From VBDM01 sp049663805 (GTDB taxonomy: Bacteria; Pseudomonadota; Gammaproteobacteria; Burkholderiales; SG8-39): a stretch of 35,461 nt of DNA. Numbering within the stretch: the first letter of the stretch is position 1; each line of letters opens with the position of its first letter. A program made the translations under genes and the position numbers. Below, piece by piece: positions 15,351 through 23,235 of the stretch. Where the stretch lies: positions 1-35,461 of the forward strand of contig JBATEB010000179.1 of NCBI GenBank assembly GCA_049663805.1, in the 5' to 3' direction. Below the pieces are notes generated by a model. The model was given only the letters and a program-made list of their open reading frames with translations. It had not been told where the DNA came from and searched no databases.

Positions 15351-17468
15351 TTATCCCTTGAACTCGATTTCGAAATTGCCGAACGCATCCACGCCGAGCG
15401 TGCGCCCGGGATGAACGACGATGGTCGTGTCGGTGGTTTCCACCACGGTCGGCCCCGGGATGCGGTTCCCGGGCGCGAGCTTCGCGCCGTCGTAGATCGG
15501 GGTTTTCACGGCGCGCTTCTGCCCGGTCCACCAGATATCGCGCCGGCCGAGCGCGGCCTGCGGGGCGATGCGCCGGGTCAGTGTGCGCGCGCGCTTCAGC
15601 GCCGGGCGCGGCGTCGGTGCGCTCGCGCGCAGGCGCAGCGTGACGATCTCGACGCGCGCATCCCCGTAGGAGGACCCCTTGCCGTAGAGCTGCTCGTAGC
15701 GCGCATGGAAACGGGCGATCATCTTCTCCGCGAGACCTCCCTTGAGCCGTCCTTCCGGCAGCAGCACCTCGACTTCGTTGATCTGCCCCCGGTGGCGCAT
15801 GTCGAGCGAGAAGGCGAGCCGGCGGCGGGCGCGCGCGATATCGTCGCGCTCCATCTGCGCGTGTGCGCGCGCCTCCAGCGCTTCCAGCGTGCGATTGACG
15901 CGCCCGGCATCGAACGGGCTCGCCTGGATGTCGGCCTGCTCGTACACATGCAGCACATCCGCCGAGGCCGCGCCGAAGGCGCACCAGGTCGAGGCGACTT
16001 CCTTCTGCGGCACGATGACTTTCTTCACGCCGAGCTCGGCGCCGAACACGCTCGCATGCACCGGGCCGGCGCCGCCGAAGGCGAACAGGGTGAAGTCGCG
16101 CGGGTCGAAGCCCTTCTCGACGGTCATCTTGCGGATGATGTCGGCCATCTTGAATTCGGCGACGCGCGCGATGCCACCCGCGGTCTCGAGAAGCGACAGG
16201 CCGAGTTGGTCCGCCACGCGCTGCACCGCGGCGACCGCCTTGTCGCGATCGAGCCGGATGCGGCCGCCGAGAAAGTTCTCCGGATTGAGGTACCCCAGGA
16301 CCACGTCGGCGTCGGTCACCGTCGGCGTTTCGTTTCCCTTGCCATAGCACGCCGGGCCCGGGTCGGCGCCGGCGGATTCCGGCCCCACCTGCAGCGTCTT
16401 CGTTCCGGGGTCGACGCGGGCGAGCGACCCGCCGCCAGACCCGATCGCCTGGATGTCCACCTTGGGGAGGAAATACTCGTACTGGGCGACGTTCGACACG
16501 AACGAATACTGGGGCCGGCCCTCGTAGACGATGCCCACATCGAACGAAGTGCCGCCCATGTCGGTGGTGATGATGTGCTCGATGCCCATGAGCTTGCCCA
16601 GGTACACCGAGCCGGCGACGCCCGACACCGGGCCCGAGTCGAGGGTCAGCAGGGGCGAGGCGATCGCTTTGTCGACCGACACCGAGCCCCCGGCGCACTG
16701 CGCGATCTGGAGCGGATGGCCGTAGCCCGCGGATTTGAGCCGCGCGTCGAGATTGCCGAGATACTTCGCCATTACCGGGCCGATGCAGGCGTTGAGCACC
16801 GCCGCGGTGGTGCGCTCGTACTCGCCCCACTTGGGCGCGATGTCGACCGAGCAGGACACGAACACGCCGGGCGCGATCGCGCGGATCATCTCCTTCACCC
16901 GCAGCTCGTGCTCCGGGCGCAGGAACGACCACAGGAAGCAGACGGCGATCGCCTCGACGCCTTCCTCGAGCAAACGCCGGATCGCGGCCTCGGCCTGCGC
17001 CTCGTTGAGCGCGACGACCGCCTCGCCGAAGCAGTCGACGCGCTCGGACACGCCTTCGATCAGGCGCTTGGGCACGATGGGATCGGGCTTCTGGCTCTCG
17101 GGAAAGTGCACCACCTTGCGCAGGTCGCGCGAGGTCACGCCGCGCGATCCGCGCATGATGTGGATCGCGTCCTCATGGCCCTTGGTGGTGATCAGGCCGA
17201 CCCGGGCGCCTTTGCGCTGGATGAGCGCGTTGGTGCCGACCGTGGTGCCGTGGGTGAGGACACGGATCCGCCTGCAGAATTCCTCGAAGGCGAGCCCGAT
17301 CTCGTCCGCGGCGACGCGCATCGCCGCGATCATCCCTTCGGCGAAATTGTGCGGCGTCGAGGAGGCCTTGGCGGCGGTGATCCCGCCCCGGGCGTCGAGC
17401 ACCACGCAGTCGGTGAAGGTGCCGCCGATGTCGACGCCGACCAGAAAACCCGATTTCGAGCCCGCCAC
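15351..17468 (-). CDS. Hydantoinase A/oxoprolinase-family ATPase subunit
   Basis: A 705-residue subunit of the ASKHA ATPase fold. It shows VGVDIGGTFTD (about 10-20) as the first phosphate loop, HGTTVGTNAL as the family signature, and TTDMGGTSFDVG as the second phosphate motif. FGGAGPVHA follows in the C-terminal half. In characterised relatives this subunit phosphorylates a carbonyl or enol oxygen, and the HyuB partner completes hydrolysis or carboxylation. Start: GTG at 17468 with GGAGG six bases before it; no in-frame ATG lies upstream. The HyuB-like gene follows 9 bp downstream, so the two form an operon. The 72 bp to the divergent dehydrogenase gene hold the promoters for both. Confidence 0.92.
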   Translation of the reverse strand: MAGSKSGFLVGVDIGGTFTDCVVLDARGGITAAKASSTPHNFAEGMIAAMRVAADEIGLAFEEFCRRIRVLTHGTTVGTNALIQRKGARVGLITTKGHEDAIHIMRGSRGVTSRDLRKVVHFPESQKPDPIVPKRLIEGVSERVDCFGEAVVALNEAQAEAAIRRLLEEGVEAIAVCFLWSFLRPEHELRVKEMIRAIAPGVFVSCSVDIAPKWGEYERTTAAVLNACIGPVMAKYLGNLDARLKSAGYGHPLQIAQCAGGSVSVDKAIASPLLTLDSGPVSGVAGSVYLGKLMGIEHIITTDMGGTSFDVGIVYEGRPQYSFVSNVAQYEYFLPKVDIQAIGSGGGSLARVDPGTKTLQVGPESAGADPGPACYGKGNETPTVTDADVVLGYLNPENFLGGRIRLDRDKAVAAVQRVADQLGLSLLETAGGIARVAEFKMADIIRKMTVEKGFDPRDFTLFAFGGAGPVHASVFGAELGVKKVIVPQKEVASTWCAFGAASADVLHVYEQADIQASPFDAGRVNRTLEALEARAHAQMERDDIARARRRLAFSLDMRHRGQINEVEVLLPEGRLKGGLAEKMIARFHARYEQLYGKGSSYGDARVEIVTLRLRASAPTPRPALKRARTLTRRIAPQAALGRRDIWWTGQKRAVKTPIYDGAKLAPGNRIPGPTVVETTDTTIVVHPGRTLGVDAFGNFEIEFKG

Positions 17469-17540
17469 CCGCGCCTCCGACTTTTTTTGAGCGACAATGT
17501 TAGCGGATTTGTCTCCGGATCACAGCCGAAAGAGGGAGCG

Positions 17541-18443
17541 ATGGCACAGCAGACCGTGGGAATGGTGGGCCTCGGCATCATGGGCTCGGCGATGTCTTTC
17601 AATCTGCTGCGCGCGGGATTCCGCGTAGTCGGTTTCGACGTCCTGCCGCGAAGGCGCGCCGAGCACGTGCGCGCGGGCGGGGCCGCGGCGCGCAGCCCGC
17701 GGGAAGTGGCGCGGCGCTGCGCCATCGTCATCACCTCGCTCCCCTCCGCCTACGCCCTGGCGGAGACCGCCGCCGAGCTCGCCGCTTCGGCGAAGCGCGG
17801 CACGATCGTGATCGAGACCAGCACCCTGCCGATCCCGGTCAAGGAGGCCGCGCGCGCGGTCCTGGCGAAGCGCGCCGTCGTCCTGCTCGATTGCCCCTTG
17901 AGCGGCACCGGCGCCCAGGCGCGCGCCAAGGACCTGCTCGCTTACGCGAGCGGCGAGCGCGCGGCGTACCGGAGAGTCGTGCCGGTGCTGCAGGGCTTCA
18001 CCCGCGCGAACTACTACGTCGGTCCCTTCGGCGCCGGCTCGAAGCTGAAGTTCGTCGCCAACCTGCTGGTCGCCATCCACAACGTCGCCGCGGCCGAGGC
18101 GATGGTGCTCGGCATGAAGGCGGGCCTCGATCCGGCGCTGATCCTGAAAGTGGTCGCGGGGGGCGCGGGCGGATCGCGCATGTTCCAGGTGCGCGGCCCG
18201 ATGATGGTGAAGGGCGATTACTCCGAAGCGACGATGAAGAACGAAGTGTGGCAGAAGGACATGACCGTGATCGGCGATTTCGCCCGCGGACTCGAGTGCC
18301 CGACGCCGCTCTTCGCCGCGAGCGCGCCGATCTACAACGCCGCGATGGCGATGGGGCTGGGCAAACAAGATACGGGCGCGGTATGCGCCGTGCTGGAGCA
18401 GTTGGCCGGAAACCCGCGGCGGAAGAAACCCTCACGCCGATAG
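17541..18443 (+). CDS. NAD(P)-dependent dehydrogenase, 6-phosphogluconate / 3-hydroxyisobutyrate dehydrogenase family
   Basis: A 300-residue beta-hydroxyacid dehydrogenase with GLGIMG (about 9-14) for the dinucleotide, DCPLSGTGAQARAKDL as substrate loop, and the catalytic lysine region GAGSKLKFVANLL. C-terminal helices give the usual dimer domain. The frame is open far upstream, but ATG 17541 is chosen: GAGGGAG precedes it and the Rossmann motif begins eight residues later. It is transcribed away from the HyuA/HyuB operon, with only 72 bp between the start codons, so the two are likely to be co-regulated. It is a distant relative of the dehydrogenase at 4381-5217 with a different substrate loop, which suggests another hydroxy acid of the same pathway. 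A bidirectional terminator follows. Confidence 0.88.
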   Translation: MAQQTVGMVGLGIMGSAMSFNLLRAGFRVVGFDVLPRRRAEHVRAGGAAARSPREVARRCAIVITSLPSAYALAETAAELAASAKRGTIVIETSTLPIPVKEAARAVLAKRAVVLLDCPLSGTGAQARAKDLLAYASGERAAYRRVVPVLQGFTRANYYVGPFGAGSKLKFVANLLVAIHNVAAAEAMVLGMKAGLDPALILKVVAGGAGGSRMFQVRGPMMVKGDYSEATMKNEVWQKDMTVIGDFARGLECPTPLFAASAPIYNAAMAMGLGKQDTGAVCAVLEQLAGNPRRKKPSRR

Positions 18444-18552
18444 TCGGTCAGGACCGCCAGTTCACGGCGATGCCCGACAACGATCGTGGCCGCGCGTTCG
18501 CGCGACAAGCCTATTTCAGCAAGCGCGTCATCGCCGGTGCGCCAGAAAGCAA

Positions 18553-18576
18553 ACGCCCCGGACTCGACCGGGGCGT
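18553..18576. terminator. Bidirectional terminator between convergent genes
   Basis: A perfect 9-bp stem (ACGCCCCGG/CCGGGGCGT) with loop ACTCGA. The - strand side is followed by TTGCTTTC and the + strand side by CTTAT. It sits between the convergent ends at 18443 (+) and 18601 (-). Confidence 0.8.
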
Positions 18577-18600
18577 CTTATGCGCGACTCGCCGGGTAGC

Positions 18601-19269
18601 TTAGAGGGCTCGCGCCTTCCGCCGCAGCGTGAAGCCCATCGCCAGAAGCGCGAGCGCGAAGAGCGCGGCCGCGGCGGGCTCGGGAACCTGGCCATTGGGA
18701 GTCGTGACCGCGTCGAACCAGCCGGAGCCCTCATTGCCGGCGCCGAGGCCCTGCACCCTTAACGCGAAGGTGAAACCGTTCTTGCCCACCGGGCCGTTTT
18801 GGCTCACCGCGTTCACCACGTCGTCGAGCGACGTGTCGAAGAAACTCCAGGAGAACGTGTCCGTGCCGTCGAGCCTTGGGCCGCCGTTGGTGCTACTGAA
18901 GTTCCAGACCCAATCGAAAAAGCCGTCGCCGTCGGCCTTTAAGCTGTCCAAGCCGGAAGTATTGCTGGTCACAGCGTCGGCACCGGTGCCGCCCCGGCTC
19001 CCGAATTCCGCACTACTCGTGAATGCGAACGGGTCGCGGTTGCCGTACAGGCCGGTGATGAACTCGCCCGACGCGAGGTTGGCGTCCAGCAGGAAATCGA
19101 CGTTGGCGCCGTTCTGCAGGACCGACAGCGTTGCGCAGGTGCCGTTGGCACAGACGTCGCCCGAGCCGCTGAACTCGTGCGAGAAGCTGAACAGAACCGC
19201 GTTCGCGGGCAAGGCCGTCCATGCGAGCATGAGCCCGGCAATCCAAGACTTCAACTTCAGTGTTTTCAC
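18601..19269 (-). CDS. PEP-CTERM sorting domain protein
   Basis: A 222-residue secreted protein. Residues 1-24 form a Sec signal (cleavage after PANA). The C-terminus is a standard PEP-CTERM tail: VPEP (195-198), a hydrophobic helix and RRKA. An exosortase (EpsH/XrtA type) would cut it and place the protein in the extracellular matrix; no exosortase gene is in the window. The middle is rich in Gly, Ser, Asp and aromatic residues with no known domain; an early C-x4-C pair (VCANGTC) could form a disulfide. The start is GTG at 19269, with AAGGGGAG before it, and not an ATG. A sigma-54 promoter lies 34 bp upstream, as described for PEP-CTERM genes under PrsK/PrsR control. Function beyond sorting is unknown. 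Confidence 0.9.
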   Translation of the reverse strand: MKTLKLKSWIAGLMLAWTALPANAVLFSFSHEFSGSGDVCANGTCATLSVLQNGANVDFLLDANLASGEFITGLYGNRDPFAFTSSAEFGSRGGTGADAVTSNTSGLDSLKADGDGFFDWVWNFSSTNGGPRLDGTDTFSWSFFDTSLDDVVNAVSQNGPVGKNGFTFALRVQGLGAGNEGSGWFDAVTTPNGQVPEPAAAALFALALLAMGFTLRRKARAL

Positions 19270-19302
19270 GTTCTTGCTCCCCTTGTTCGTTACCCGACGC
19301 GA

Positions 19303-19318
19303 TGCAAACCGCGTGCCA
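19303..19318 (-). promoter_or_regulatory. Sigma-54 (-24/-12) promoter of the PEP-CTERM gene
   Basis: On the - strand the sequence is TGGCACG-CGGT-TTGCA, an exact match to the RpoN consensus with the correct GG-N10-GC spacing. It faces the GTG start at 19269. In PEP-CTERM bacteria RpoN with the PrsK/PrsR system is the known regulator of such genes. Confidence 0.85.
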
Positions 19319-19441
19319 GACGCAAACAGTCAAATAATAACAAGAGGATGGAGCAAAGCCGGCGCGTCGTGCACGCCCGCCTGTAAAGTATTCCGACATT
19401 TGGCTTGGTTGCCTGGGGCACCGCAACCGCGCCGCGGTGCC

Positions 19442-19599
19442 TTATTTCTTCTGCTGCCGTTGCCTGCGATAGGCCTCGAGCTCCGCCCTGCCCGCCTTGC
19501 CCATCGCTTCGAGCCTCGCGCTCCAACCCCCGCGATGACCGCGCAGCGCTTCTACGATCACGATCGACTCGGCGACGACGAGGTTGCGGTACCACTTCT
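19442..19599 (-). pseudogene. Unidentified gene fragment (3' end of a frame)
   Basis: About 52 codons read from WYRNLVVAESIVIVEALRG to a lysine-rich end (QRQQKK) and a TAA stop. The frame has good codon bias but no start of its own, and it joins the decayed [2Fe-2S] fragment at a point of frame disruption. I do not recognise the family. It may be the tail of a helical protein fused here by deletion. Confidence 0.35.
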
Positions 19600-19694
19600 T
19601 AGGTCGTTGCGCAGGACGTGCAGCAGCGGCGTGTCGGGCGCGACCGAAGATACTTTTCGCGTCGCACCGATACCCGCAATGTGAAGTCGGCCAT
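19600..19694 (-). pseudogene. Decayed 5' end of a (2Fe-2S) oxidoreductase subunit gene
   Basis: An ATG at 19694 with a good ribosome binding site (CGGAGGAGC) begins MADFTLRV. After a frame change the sequence continues as VAPDTPLLHVLRNDL, ending at about 19600. This is the characteristic N-terminus of molybdenum-hydroxylase [2Fe-2S] subunits; compare AAPDTPLLWVVREHL in the intact gene at 12426-12881. The cysteine-containing part is missing. At least one frameshift plus a truncation make it non-functional. Confidence 0.65.
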
Positions 19695-19850
19695 GCTCCT
19701 CCGGTCAGGGTCTTCTTGCTTGGGCGGGAGACGAAAGCGTGCACCACTGAGGTGGCGTGGGCCCGCGCAGCTCAATCCTCCCGCAGTGCGGCTCGCCCGC
19801 ATTTGCGCCATGAGCTCCGGCGTCCCGTTCCTGACATCTGCCTGACAATC

Positions 19851-19876
19851 GGCGTCCAAATTTGGCGTCCAAATTT
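19851..19876 (+). repeat. 13-bp tandem direct repeat
   Basis: GGCGTCCAAATTT occurs twice in immediate succession, 5 bp before a likely -35 box. It could be a regulator site for the lipoprotein gene at 20028. The rest of the gap from 19695 to 20027 shows nothing else that I can support. Confidence 0.6.
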
Positions 19877-19881
19877 GGGTA

Positions 19882-19911
19882 TTGACCTCTTAAATGAGTT
19901 GTCGGCATGAT
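19882..19911 (+). promoter_or_regulatory. Candidate sigma-70 promoter for the lipoprotein gene
   Basis: TTGACC (19882-19887), an 18-base spacer and CATGAT (19906-19911). It lies about 115 bp before the start codon at 20028. Confidence 0.4.
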
Positions 19912-20027
19912 TCATTCATCCCGTTGCACGGCGTTTCCACAGGACGGAAAGAAAAAAAAGCGGAATGCCTCGTCTCGGCAGGGAAGCCGGCAACGGGGAT
20001 TTGAACATTCCCAAAAGGGAGAACAGC

Positions 20028-22229
20028 ATGATCGCTTCTGGCCGCCTTGTCGGTCCGTGCAGACTTGCGCTCGCCATTTCGGCCATCACGGCCCTGTTCG
20101 CCTGCAGCGGCGGTGGTGGAGAGGGCGGCGGAAGCGGCACTACCGCCACCGACTTGCATCTCAGCAGCAGCTCCGTGAGCTTCTCGGCGTTTGCGGGCGA
20201 ATTCGCGAGCGAAACCAAGACCATTCAGATCAGCTGGTCGAACCCCCGCGTCGCCGGCATCGCCGTCGCGACGCTGCCCGGGCAGTCGCTTCCGGCTTGG
20301 CTCGGGGTGAGCGCACCAAGCCCCTCCGCAAGCCCGGTGAACCTGCACCTGACGCGCACAGCGATCGGAAATTCCCCCGGCCTCTCCTCGACGACGCTGC
20401 GCATCGTCAGCGGCGACATCAATCTCAATATCATCGAGACCGTCGACCTCACGGTGTCGATGGACGTGGCGCCGATGCCGACCGTTTCGCCCAATTCGGT
20501 CAACCTCTCGTGGGTGGAATCCGAGCAACCCACCTCCCGGCAACTCACCGTCACGCGCGACAGCCGCGTCCAGCTGGTCGGCTCCGTCGCGGACGTGAGC
20601 TGGCTCGATGTCTCCTCGGTCGCCGACACGCTGACGCTCGCGGGCAACGCGCAATCGCAGGCGCAGGCGCCCGGCGGGCTCGGCGGCAATGTCACGGCGA
20701 CGTTTTCATTCAACGGCCGTACGCGTCCGGTGACCGTGCCGGTCACGGCGACCGTGACCAAGGCGCTGAGCGGGCCCGGACAGGTCGCTCCCGAAGTGAA
20801 CGCCTCGACGCTCGACACCGATCTCAACCTGAGCACGACCGTCGCCGCCACGACGCAGGCCGCCGTTCAATTCAATGCGTCGTCCAACGTGCCGTGGCTG
20901 ACGGTGGGGAACGGAACGACCGGATCGCCGAACAACCTGGCGCTGAGCCTGCAGTCATCGCAGCTCTCCGCGATGGCGAACGGCACGTACACGGGAACGG
21001 TGACGATCGCAACCGCGGCGCCGAATATTTCCTCGCTGCAGATTCCGGTGTCGCTCAACCTGCGGCTGCCGGAAGTGCATTTCGTCGCGCCGGTGGCATT
21101 CTCGGACACGGTCGACAAGGACACCGTCATCGTGCGCGGCCAGGGATTCAACGATCCGAACGCCGTGCTCAAGCTGGACGGCACTACCGTCGGCAGCCCG
21201 ACCCTCGTGAACGACACGGAGATCCGCTTTGTGCCCGGCGCGCGGACCGCGGGGACCTATGAGGTAAAGGTTCCGAACGGACTCAACTTCAGCCGCGGCA
21301 CGGCCAGCCTGCGCGTGATCGACCCGCCCGCGTACGCGAATTTCTCCATGGACGCGGCGGTGGGCCTGCAGGAGACGGTCGTGTCCAGCCCTGTGAACGC
21401 GATGGTGTTCTCGCAAAAGTGCCATTTCTGCACGGTCACCCCTGCAGGCACGCCGTCCACCGTGCAGCGCTTCACCTACGACTCCGGAACCACCCAGTGG
21501 ACGCGCACGGAGCACTTCTACACGAACCTATTCGACATTGCCCTGAGCCCGGATGAGTCCACGTTGCTGGTCCTGACCGCGACGCAACTGCTCCTGGTCG
21601 ACCCGCAGACGATGACGACGACCAAGACGGTCACCCTGCCCGCGACGGTCTCGGGGATATCGCGCCAGCTGGCGGTCATGAACAACGGCCTCGTCATCAT
21701 CCACGCTCTCGGCAAGGCGTACTCGCTTCGCGCCGACAGTTTCGTGCCGATCGCAGGCCTGATCTCGACGGGCGGGATTTCCGCGAGCCGCGACGGGAGC
21801 CGCGCGATTTTCGGCGAGCCCATCAACCCCCCATCAAGCGAGGCGTATCGATACTACGACGCCTCGACGGGCAGCGTGGTGGTCTCGACGACCTTTGAGC
21901 ACTACTCGCGGGGCGCTTACACCCGGCACGCCGAAAGGGCGCTGGTGAACAATCTGCTGGTCGACGCCAATCTGGCCGTATTGGGATCGCTCCCGATCTT
22001 CAGCTCCGGCGCCGATCTTCGGGCCGACGGCAATCGCGCCTACGGCCTCGACTTTTCGGTCAGTCCGTCGCCATTGCGCATCTTCGACTTGAGCGGCGCC
22101 TCACCCTTTGTCGAGCTTGCGCCGGTCGCCCTCGGCATCACCACCGCCGCGCGCGTTGCCGCGGATCCGCGGGGCAACGCCGTCTTCGTCATCAGCGAAG
22201 GGAAGTTCTTCGTCGTCGACGTGCGCTGA
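20028..22229 (+). CDS. Large lipoprotein with BACON-like, IPT/TIG-like and beta-propeller regions
   Basis: A 733-residue predicted lipoprotein. The signal ends in ITALFAC (C26), followed by a Gly-rich linker. Three Ig-like repeats of about 100 residues (about 36-150, 155-245 and 250-350) have the PWLTV and WLDVS pattern and the NGTYTGTVTI strand seen in BACON domains. An IPT/TIG-like module follows (about 350-435; VRGQGFNDPNAVLKLDGTTV). The last 300 residues look like a WD40/YVTN-type propeller (IALSPDESTLLVL, AADPRGNAVFVIS). The role is probably binding of a glycan or protein at the cell surface. A CHFC pair (about residue 465) is unusual in such proteins. The frame is open before it, but ATG 20028 is chosen for AAGGGAG and the signal peptide. 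It stands alone on the + strand between secreted-protein genes of the opposite strand. Confidence 0.82.
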   Translation: MIASGRLVGPCRLALAISAITALFACSGGGGEGGGSGTTATDLHLSSSSVSFSAFAGEFASETKTIQISWSNPRVAGIAVATLPGQSLPAWLGVSAPSPSASPVNLHLTRTAIGNSPGLSSTTLRIVSGDINLNIIETVDLTVSMDVAPMPTVSPNSVNLSWVESEQPTSRQLTVTRDSRVQLVGSVADVSWLDVSSVADTLTLAGNAQSQAQAPGGLGGNVTATFSFNGRTRPVTVPVTATVTKALSGPGQVAPEVNASTLDTDLNLSTTVAATTQAAVQFNASSNVPWLTVGNGTTGSPNNLALSLQSSQLSAMANGTYTGTVTIATAAPNISSLQIPVSLNLRLPEVHFVAPVAFSDTVDKDTVIVRGQGFNDPNAVLKLDGTTVGSPTLVNDTEIRFVPGARTAGTYEVKVPNGLNFSRGTASLRVIDPPAYANFSMDAAVGLQETVVSSPVNAMVFSQKCHFCTVTPAGTPSTVQRFTYDSGTTQWTRTEHFYTNLFDIALSPDESTLLVLTATQLLLVDPQTMTTTKTVTLPATVSGISRQLAVMNNGLVIIHALGKAYSLRADSFVPIAGLISTGGISASRDGSRAIFGEPINPPSSEAYRYYDASTGSVVVSTTFEHYSRGAYTRHAERALVNNLLVDANLAVLGSLPIFSSGADLRADGNRAYGLDFSVSPSPLRIFDLSGASPFVELAPVALGITTAARVAADPRGNAVFVISEGKFFVVDVR

Positions 22230-22286
22230 ATCTGAATCCCGCCTTGACGTGGTGAGATTGCGGGACTCGCGTGATGCGTTTTTCCT

Positions 22287-22310
22287 TAGAACGGCAACGC
22301 CGGCGTTCTA
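22287..22310. repeat. Inverted repeat TAGAACG-N10-CGTTCTA
   Basis: A perfect 7-bp inverted repeat 57 bp after the lipoprotein stop. It overlaps the stop codon of the thioesterase remnant on the other strand. A few T residues (TTTTTCC, 22279-22285) precede it. It may help end transcription. Confidence 0.5.
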
Positions 22311-22418
22311 CCTCGGGTAAATCACCAGCTGGGTGCAGCGGAACAGCGCGAGCTTGCGCCGCTCTTCGCCGTGGGTCACCAGAGCGTCCCAAACCTGGGT
22401 AGTACGCCCCAGGTGCAC
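22308..22418 (-). pseudogene. C-terminal remnant of a PaaI-like hotdog thioesterase
   Basis: The - strand frame reads VHLGRTTQVWDALV, then LALFRCTQLVIYPR and a TAG stop. VHxGRTTQVW followed by a CTQxVxYP strand is the typical end of PaaI-like acyl-CoA thioesterases. The upstream part is missing; the frame stays open a little further but loses similarity and meets a stop near the 49-bp repeat. It is a truncated, non-functional gene. Confidence 0.6.
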
Positions 22419-22475
22419 GGCGCGCGCTGCGCCGTGGGTCCTGCACGTCCACTTCCTCAACACCCATCTCACCAA

Positions 22476-22524
22476 TCACCGCCGAAGCCAGGGTGGCTCG
22501 CCGGGGGACTGCAATCCAGTGCTT
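22476..22524. repeat. 49-bp dispersed repeat, copy 1
   Basis: Identical over 49 bp to 28480-28528. It contains two small inverted repeats (AGCC-AGGGT-GGCT and ACTG-CAATC-CAGT). The flanks of the two copies differ. It lies just upstream of the thioesterase remnant. Confidence 0.9.
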
Positions 22525-22578
22525 GAAGCTGTCCTGAATGGCGGACATCGGTCTTGTGTTAATTTCGCTCCACCTGCG

Positions 22579-22608
22579 CACCCCCCGGCGGGGCGATCGG
22601 AGCGAGTT
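22579..22608. repeat. 30-bp REP-like repeat, copy 1
   Basis: A CCCC/GGGG mini-hairpin followed by GGGGCGATCGGAGCGAGTT. A near-identical copy, with a one-base indel in the loop and one or two substitutions, is at 30656-30686. This copy is 20 bp beyond the stop codon of the PEP-CTERM gene at 22629. Confidence 0.65.
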
Positions 22609-22628
22609 TAGTGGTAAAGCGTGTAACT

Positions 22629-23135
22629 TTAGGCTACTCGACGGCGGCGAGCGAGGCCCATTCCGGCAAAGCCCATACCCAGGAGCAAGAGCGTTCCGGG
22701 CTCGGGGACGGAAGCGATTCTGAGCGTTGCGTCCCAAAAACCTACGTTAGGGCGGCAAGAGTTCGCGGTTTCATTCTCGCAGTAAACCCAAAACTCAGAC
22801 TCAGCAAGCGCTGGATCCGGATTGTGGATCAGAGAAAAAAACGAAAACGGCGACTGGATAAGGTCGCTGCGATCGTTTGTGCCCTGCAAGGCGTCGGCGG
22901 GATCACCTTCGAACAACTGCCCGTTGACAGTAAAGCTGAAGAAGGTCGCGCCGGCGCCGCTGATTGTTAGCGCGCCGGTGACGGGGCAGGCGACGACAGC
23001 TGAACTACACCCCGTCAGCGTGACGTCGTAATCGCCATCGGCGAGGCCAAGCCAGAGAGCGGATGCCGATCCACTCCAGAATAGCGCGCTGGAGGCGAGC
23101 AATAGGGGGGAGAAGATTTTCGTAAAAAGGTTCAT
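22629..23135 (-). CDS. PEP-CTERM sorting domain protein
   Basis: A 168-residue secreted protein with a Sec signal (about residues 1-26, ending SGSASA) and a PEP-CTERM tail (VPEP at 143-146, a Gly/Leu-rich helix, then ARRRR). The mature part is about 115 residues, with several cysteines (TGCSS, VVACP, VYCENE, NSCRP) that could form two disulfides, and a predicted beta-rich fold with no known domain. The open frame continues upstream, but ATG 23135 is chosen because AAGGAGT lies before it and the signal begins there. It needs an exosortase encoded elsewhere. No good sigma-54 site with GG-N10-GC spacing is upstream, unlike the PEP-CTERM gene at 18601. Role unknown. Confidence 0.88.
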   Translation of the reverse strand: MNLFTKIFSPLLLASSALFWSGSASALWLGLADGDYDVTLTGCSSAVVACPVTGALTISGAGATFFSFTVNGQLFEGDPADALQGTNDRSDLIQSPFSFFSLIHNPDPALAESEFWVYCENETANSCRPNVGFWDATLRIASVPEPGTLLLLGMGFAGMGLARRRRVA

Positions 23136-23235
23136 CAAACAAGACTCCTTAAGTGAGGTCGGTCTGGCACTAGCGCTTTCTTTGTATGCCGTGGACGGTC
23201 GTTTATGCGCATCACCAATTGATAAGGCAATAACC

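Noticed and set aside
13065..17540. Continuous + strand frame upstream of the dehydrogenase at 17541
   Set aside because: It is the antisense of HyuA/HyuB. The dehydrogenase Rossmann motif begins at 17541 behind its own ribosome binding site, so the upstream part is not a fused domain.
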